A stretch of 21,925 nucleotides of DNA from JBGCED01 sp045106055 (GTDB lineage Bacteria; Pseudomonadota; Alphaproteobacteria; CBDDJK01), in NCBI GenBank assembly GCA_045106055.1, contig JBGCED010000056.1:1-21925 (forward strand). The letters are read 5' to 3'. The position numbers and the translations under genes were made by a program. Numbering within the stretch: position 1 is the stretch's first letter; every line of letters begins with the position of its first letter. Shown piece after piece: positions 20,654-21,925 of this stretch. The notes beneath the pieces are model-generated. The model was given only the letters and a program-made list of their open reading frames with translations, was not told the DNA's origin and did no database searches.

Positions 20654-21823
20654 TTGAAAACACCGCTTGCCCTTTATTTTCACTGGCCATTTTGTCAATC
20701 AAAATGCCCCTATTGTGATTTTAACAGCCATGTCCGCAAGGATTACCGCGAAGCTGCCTATATTGACGCGCTAAGCGCAGAAATTACAGCGCTTCCGCGC
20801 CTGTTTGATGGGTTTTCTTTTGATGATTATCACATAAGCTCGATCTTTTTTGGGGGCGGTACCCCGTCCTTAATGCGCGCTAAGTCCGTTGAAACCTTAA
20901 TCCATCATGTGTCTGCAAATTTTAGCATGATGGATGATATAGAAATCACTTTAGAAGCCAATCCATCCTCTATGGAATATTCAAAATTCGCGGATTTTAG
21001 GGCGGCGGGCATTAACAGGCTATCGCTTGGCATTCAATCGCTTGACGACAAAATTTTAAGATTCCTAGAACGGCCGCATGATGCAGCCCAAGCAAGGCAA
21101 GCCATAGAAACTGCTGCCCGTCATTTTGATCGCTATAGCTTTGATCTGATTTATGGCATCAAGGATCAATCCCTATCCGATTGGAAGGATCAGCTGCAAG
21201 AGGCAATGAAGCTTGCGGGCAATCATATCTCTCTTTATCAATTAACGATTGAACCTGGCACAAATTTTATGACCCGCAGCAAGCAAGGCGAAACATTAAC
21301 CTTGGATGAGGGGGCGGCGGATCAGGCCTATCGCTTCACGCTTGATATGCTGGAATCACTGGCGTTTAAGGCTTATGAAATATCAAATTTTGCAACATCA
21401 GGCGAAGAATCGCGCCATAATTTAAGCTATTGGCAATATCAAGATTATTTAGGCTTTGGCGCGGGCGCACATAGCCGCTTTTTGCATCAAGGCGAAACCC
21501 ACGCATTTCACCGCATCCGCTTGCCTGAACGCTGGCTTGCAGCTGTAACAGAACAAGGCGGGGCAGCCAGCATTGCCCAAAGTGAAACATTAACCAGCGC
21601 CCAAATCTATCAAGAAATATGCTTGATGGGGCTTCGCTTATCGCAAGGCATTGACGAATCATATTTAATTGCGCGCACCCAAATGGGGTTTGATCATTTA
21701 ACCCAAGCCGCATTAAACGATTTCATCAAAGCGGGCTGGCTTGAAGTCACGCCAAAAAAAGCTTTGCGCGCCACCCCAAAAGGGCGCATCCGCCTTGATT
21801 CTATTTTGACGGAATTATTGTAA
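20654..21823 (+). CDS. hemW: HemW, heme chaperone / radical-SAM protein (TTG start)
   Basis: 389 residues. Formerly annotated as oxygen-independent coproporphyrinogen III oxidase, but HemW-type proteins bind heme and are thought to insert it into respiratory enzymes. The 4Fe-4S motif CQSKCPYC has Cys14, Cys18 and Cys21, followed by DFNSH. FFGGGTPSLM is the SAM-binding GGGTP motif, and SRHNLSYWQYQDYLGFGAGAHS holds the HNxxYW signature used to tell HemW from HemN. The start must be TTG at 20654: an in-frame stop stands at 20642-20644, no ATG lies between it and the cluster cysteines, and GAG precedes at about the right distance. rdgB ends 9 bp upstream. Confidence 0.94.
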   Translation: MKTPLALYFHWPFCQSKCPYCDFNSHVRKDYREAAYIDALSAEITALPRLFDGFSFDDYHISSIFFGGGTPSLMRAKSVETLIHHVSANFSMMDDIEITLEANPSSMEYSKFADFRAAGINRLSLGIQSLDDKILRFLERPHDAAQARQAIETAARHFDRYSFDLIYGIKDQSLSDWKDQLQEAMKLAGNHISLYQLTIEPGTNFMTRSKQGETLTLDEGAADQAYRFTLDMLESLAFKAYEISNFATSGEESRHNLSYWQYQDYLGFGAGAHSRFLHQGETHAFHRIRLPERWLAAVTEQGGAASIAQSETLTSAQIYQEICLMGLRLSQGIDESYLIARTQMGFDHLTQAALNDFIKAGWLEVTPKKALRATPKGRIRLDSILTELL

Positions 21824-21853
21824 TATGATTGCGGTTTGACCCAAATCTAAGCG

Positions 21854-21865
21854 CATCAGCTGATG
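21854..21865. other. 12-bp palindrome after hemW
   Basis: CATCAGCTGATG is a perfect palindrome 30 bp past the hemW stop. It is not followed by a T run, so it does not look like an intrinsic terminator; it may be chance or a protein site. The last 100 bp of the window otherwise hold nothing I can support. Confidence 0.3.
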
Positions 21866-21925
21866 GGGGTGCAAAAACAAAACCTCCATTTAAGCAAAAT
21901 ATTCTAGCGGTTGAAAATAATCAAA

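Noticed and set aside
21824..21925. C-terminus of a leftward gene entering from the right (11 codons, ...YFQPLEYFA then stop at 21890)
   Set aside because: Only eleven codons are visible and the composition is not diagnostic; too little to call.

Overview
This window looks like an ordinary chromosomal stretch of an AT-rich alphaproteobacterium. The gene order rph-rdgB-hemW, the pair ialB-like/rlmN, the block ftsE-ftsX-DUF218-plsC, and an HX4E-type PlsC are all alphaproteobacterial. Protein style (a PHA synthase, a dimethylglycine/sarcosine dehydrogenase, an uncharacterised DVINPLQ protein) would fit a Rhodospirillales or SAR116-like marine lineage, but that placement is inference. No rRNA, tRNA, insertion sequence, phage gene or CRISPR array is seen.

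Layout. 1-1709 (leftward): a truncated unknown gene and an uncharacterised 404-aa low-complexity protein with a glycine-rich hydrophobic core. 1710-2111: a 402-bp gap with a 3 x 20-bp tandem repeat and what reads as a complete leftward small-RNA unit (promoter, three stem-loops, terminator-like end). 2112-3116 (leftward): rluD. 3371-5187 (rightward): an IalB-family secreted protein followed 14 bp later by rlmN. 5284-7719: an 811-aa flavin/folate demethylating dehydrogenase, presumably for glycine-betaine-derived methylamines. 7763-10875 (leftward): phaC overlapping rnd by ATGA.

10990-17154 (rightward): seven tightly spaced genes: OmpA-like lipoprotein, hom, LOG-family phosphoribohydrolase, ftsE, ftsX, DUF218 membrane protein, plsC. 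They combine envelope and cell-division functions with threonine/methionine synthesis and phospholipid synthesis. 17155-17750 contains no supported protein gene. It holds a strong candidate for an anti-Shine-Dalgarno small RNA of the alphaproteobacterial cuckoo type (aR14/NfeR1/CcsR-like): a sigma70-like promoter, two exact CCTCCTCCC boxes and an intrinsic terminator carrying the second box in its loop. Next comes a 56-aa zinc-ribbon gene with its own terminator (leftward), a lysophospholipase-like hydrolase (leftward), and the rph-rdgB-hemW operon (rightward).

The most noteworthy items are the two candidate small RNAs (17349-17479 plus strand; about 1866-2037 minus strand), the iterated 20-bp repeat between the second RNA and the 404-aa gene, and the tiny zinc-ribbon gene. 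Most protein genes are conserved housekeeping genes.
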